The notes under the pieces were generated by a model, which was not told the origin of the DNA, did no database searches, and saw only the letters and a list, made by a program, of their open reading frames with translations. The position numbers were made by a program, and so were the translations under genes. A stretch of DNA of 5,178 nucleotides from JANLTP01 sp031363055 (GTDB lineage: Bacteria; Pseudomonadota; Gammaproteobacteria; Burkholderiales; Burkholderiaceae_E): NCBI GenBank assembly GCA_031363055.1, contig JANLTP010000244.1, positions 1 to 5,178 on the forward strand, written 5' to 3'. This document shows positions 5,078 through 5,178 of this stretch, in pieces (position 1 is the stretch's first letter; each line of letters starts with the position of its first letter).

Positions 5078-5178
5078 TCATCGTGCTTGATCAAAAACAC
5101 AACAGTTGCCATCACGCTGGGTGACCGTACTCACATTGCGCGACATGTGCGCTCGGACGGGCGCGTCATGTTTCAATC
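5078..5178. other. Unassigned flank with no recognised gene; ends in a CRISPR-repeat-like 9-mer
   Basis: Both strands have a short open frame here. On the minus strand, frame 5081-5176 reads APVRAHMSRNVSTVTQRDG and ends with TGA at 5078-5080, right at the proposed element end. MSRNVSTV is faintly like the start of a CBS domain but is too short to call. On the plus strand, TVAITLGDRTHIARHV is also open. The last nine bases (5170-5178) are GTTTCAATC. No promoter, RNA gene or repeat array can be supported. Confidence 0.3.

Overview
This looks like an accessory, rearranged stretch of a fairly GC-rich proteobacterial chromosome or contig. A gammaproteobacterium is my guess, from the style of the proteins only. 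It combines catabolic genes of the ketone-oxidation and beta-oxidation type with the debris of at least two insertion sequences.

Layout: (a) 3-590, plus strand: the 3' part of a YiiX/YebB-like NlpC/P60 cysteine hydrolase, entering from outside the window. A two-unit 18-bp tandem repeat covers its stop codon. (b) 646-1797, minus: a thiolase that is intact over all catalytic motifs but lacks its first N-terminal strand. (c) 1845-3461, plus: a complete type I Baeyer-Villiger flavin monooxygenase (BVMO), the one clearly intact enzyme gene here, followed by an inverted repeat that includes its stop codon. (d) 3581-3775, minus: the first 65 codons of an enoyl-CoA hydratase/isomerase gene, with good ribosome binding site and start but no remaining body. 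(e) 3861-4098, minus: a degenerate piece of an IS3-family OrfB transposase (frameshift plus internal stop). (f) 4103-5077, minus: the remnant of a two-gene transposable element. It has a first gene encoding a small Cys-rich protein (4410-4991, seemingly whole) and a second gene of which only the N-terminal part of the transposase remains (4103-4311), running in frame into the IS3 debris. (g) 5078-5178: about 100 bases outside that element, with no gene I can identify. The window ends exactly on a 9-mer typical of the conserved end of many CRISPR repeats.

The most informative pattern is that both neighbours of the BVMO are broken on the side that faces it. The thiolase has lost its 5' end at the BVMO ribosome binding site, and the hydratase has lost its 3' end just beyond the BVMO stop. 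Both broken genes lie on the minus strand in the order hydratase then thiolase. The simplest reading is that a former hydratase-thiolase (beta-oxidation) operon was split by a replacement that brought in the BVMO in the opposite orientation. In function the three fit together: a BVMO turns a ketone into an ester or lactone, and the opened acid can enter beta-oxidation through hydratase and thiolase. The substrate cannot be read from the sequence, and the broken neighbours may no longer work. I see no wholly new system. The items most worth following are the BVMO replacement borders, a 34-bp perfect palindrome inside the Cys-rich gene, and the two-gene transposable element.
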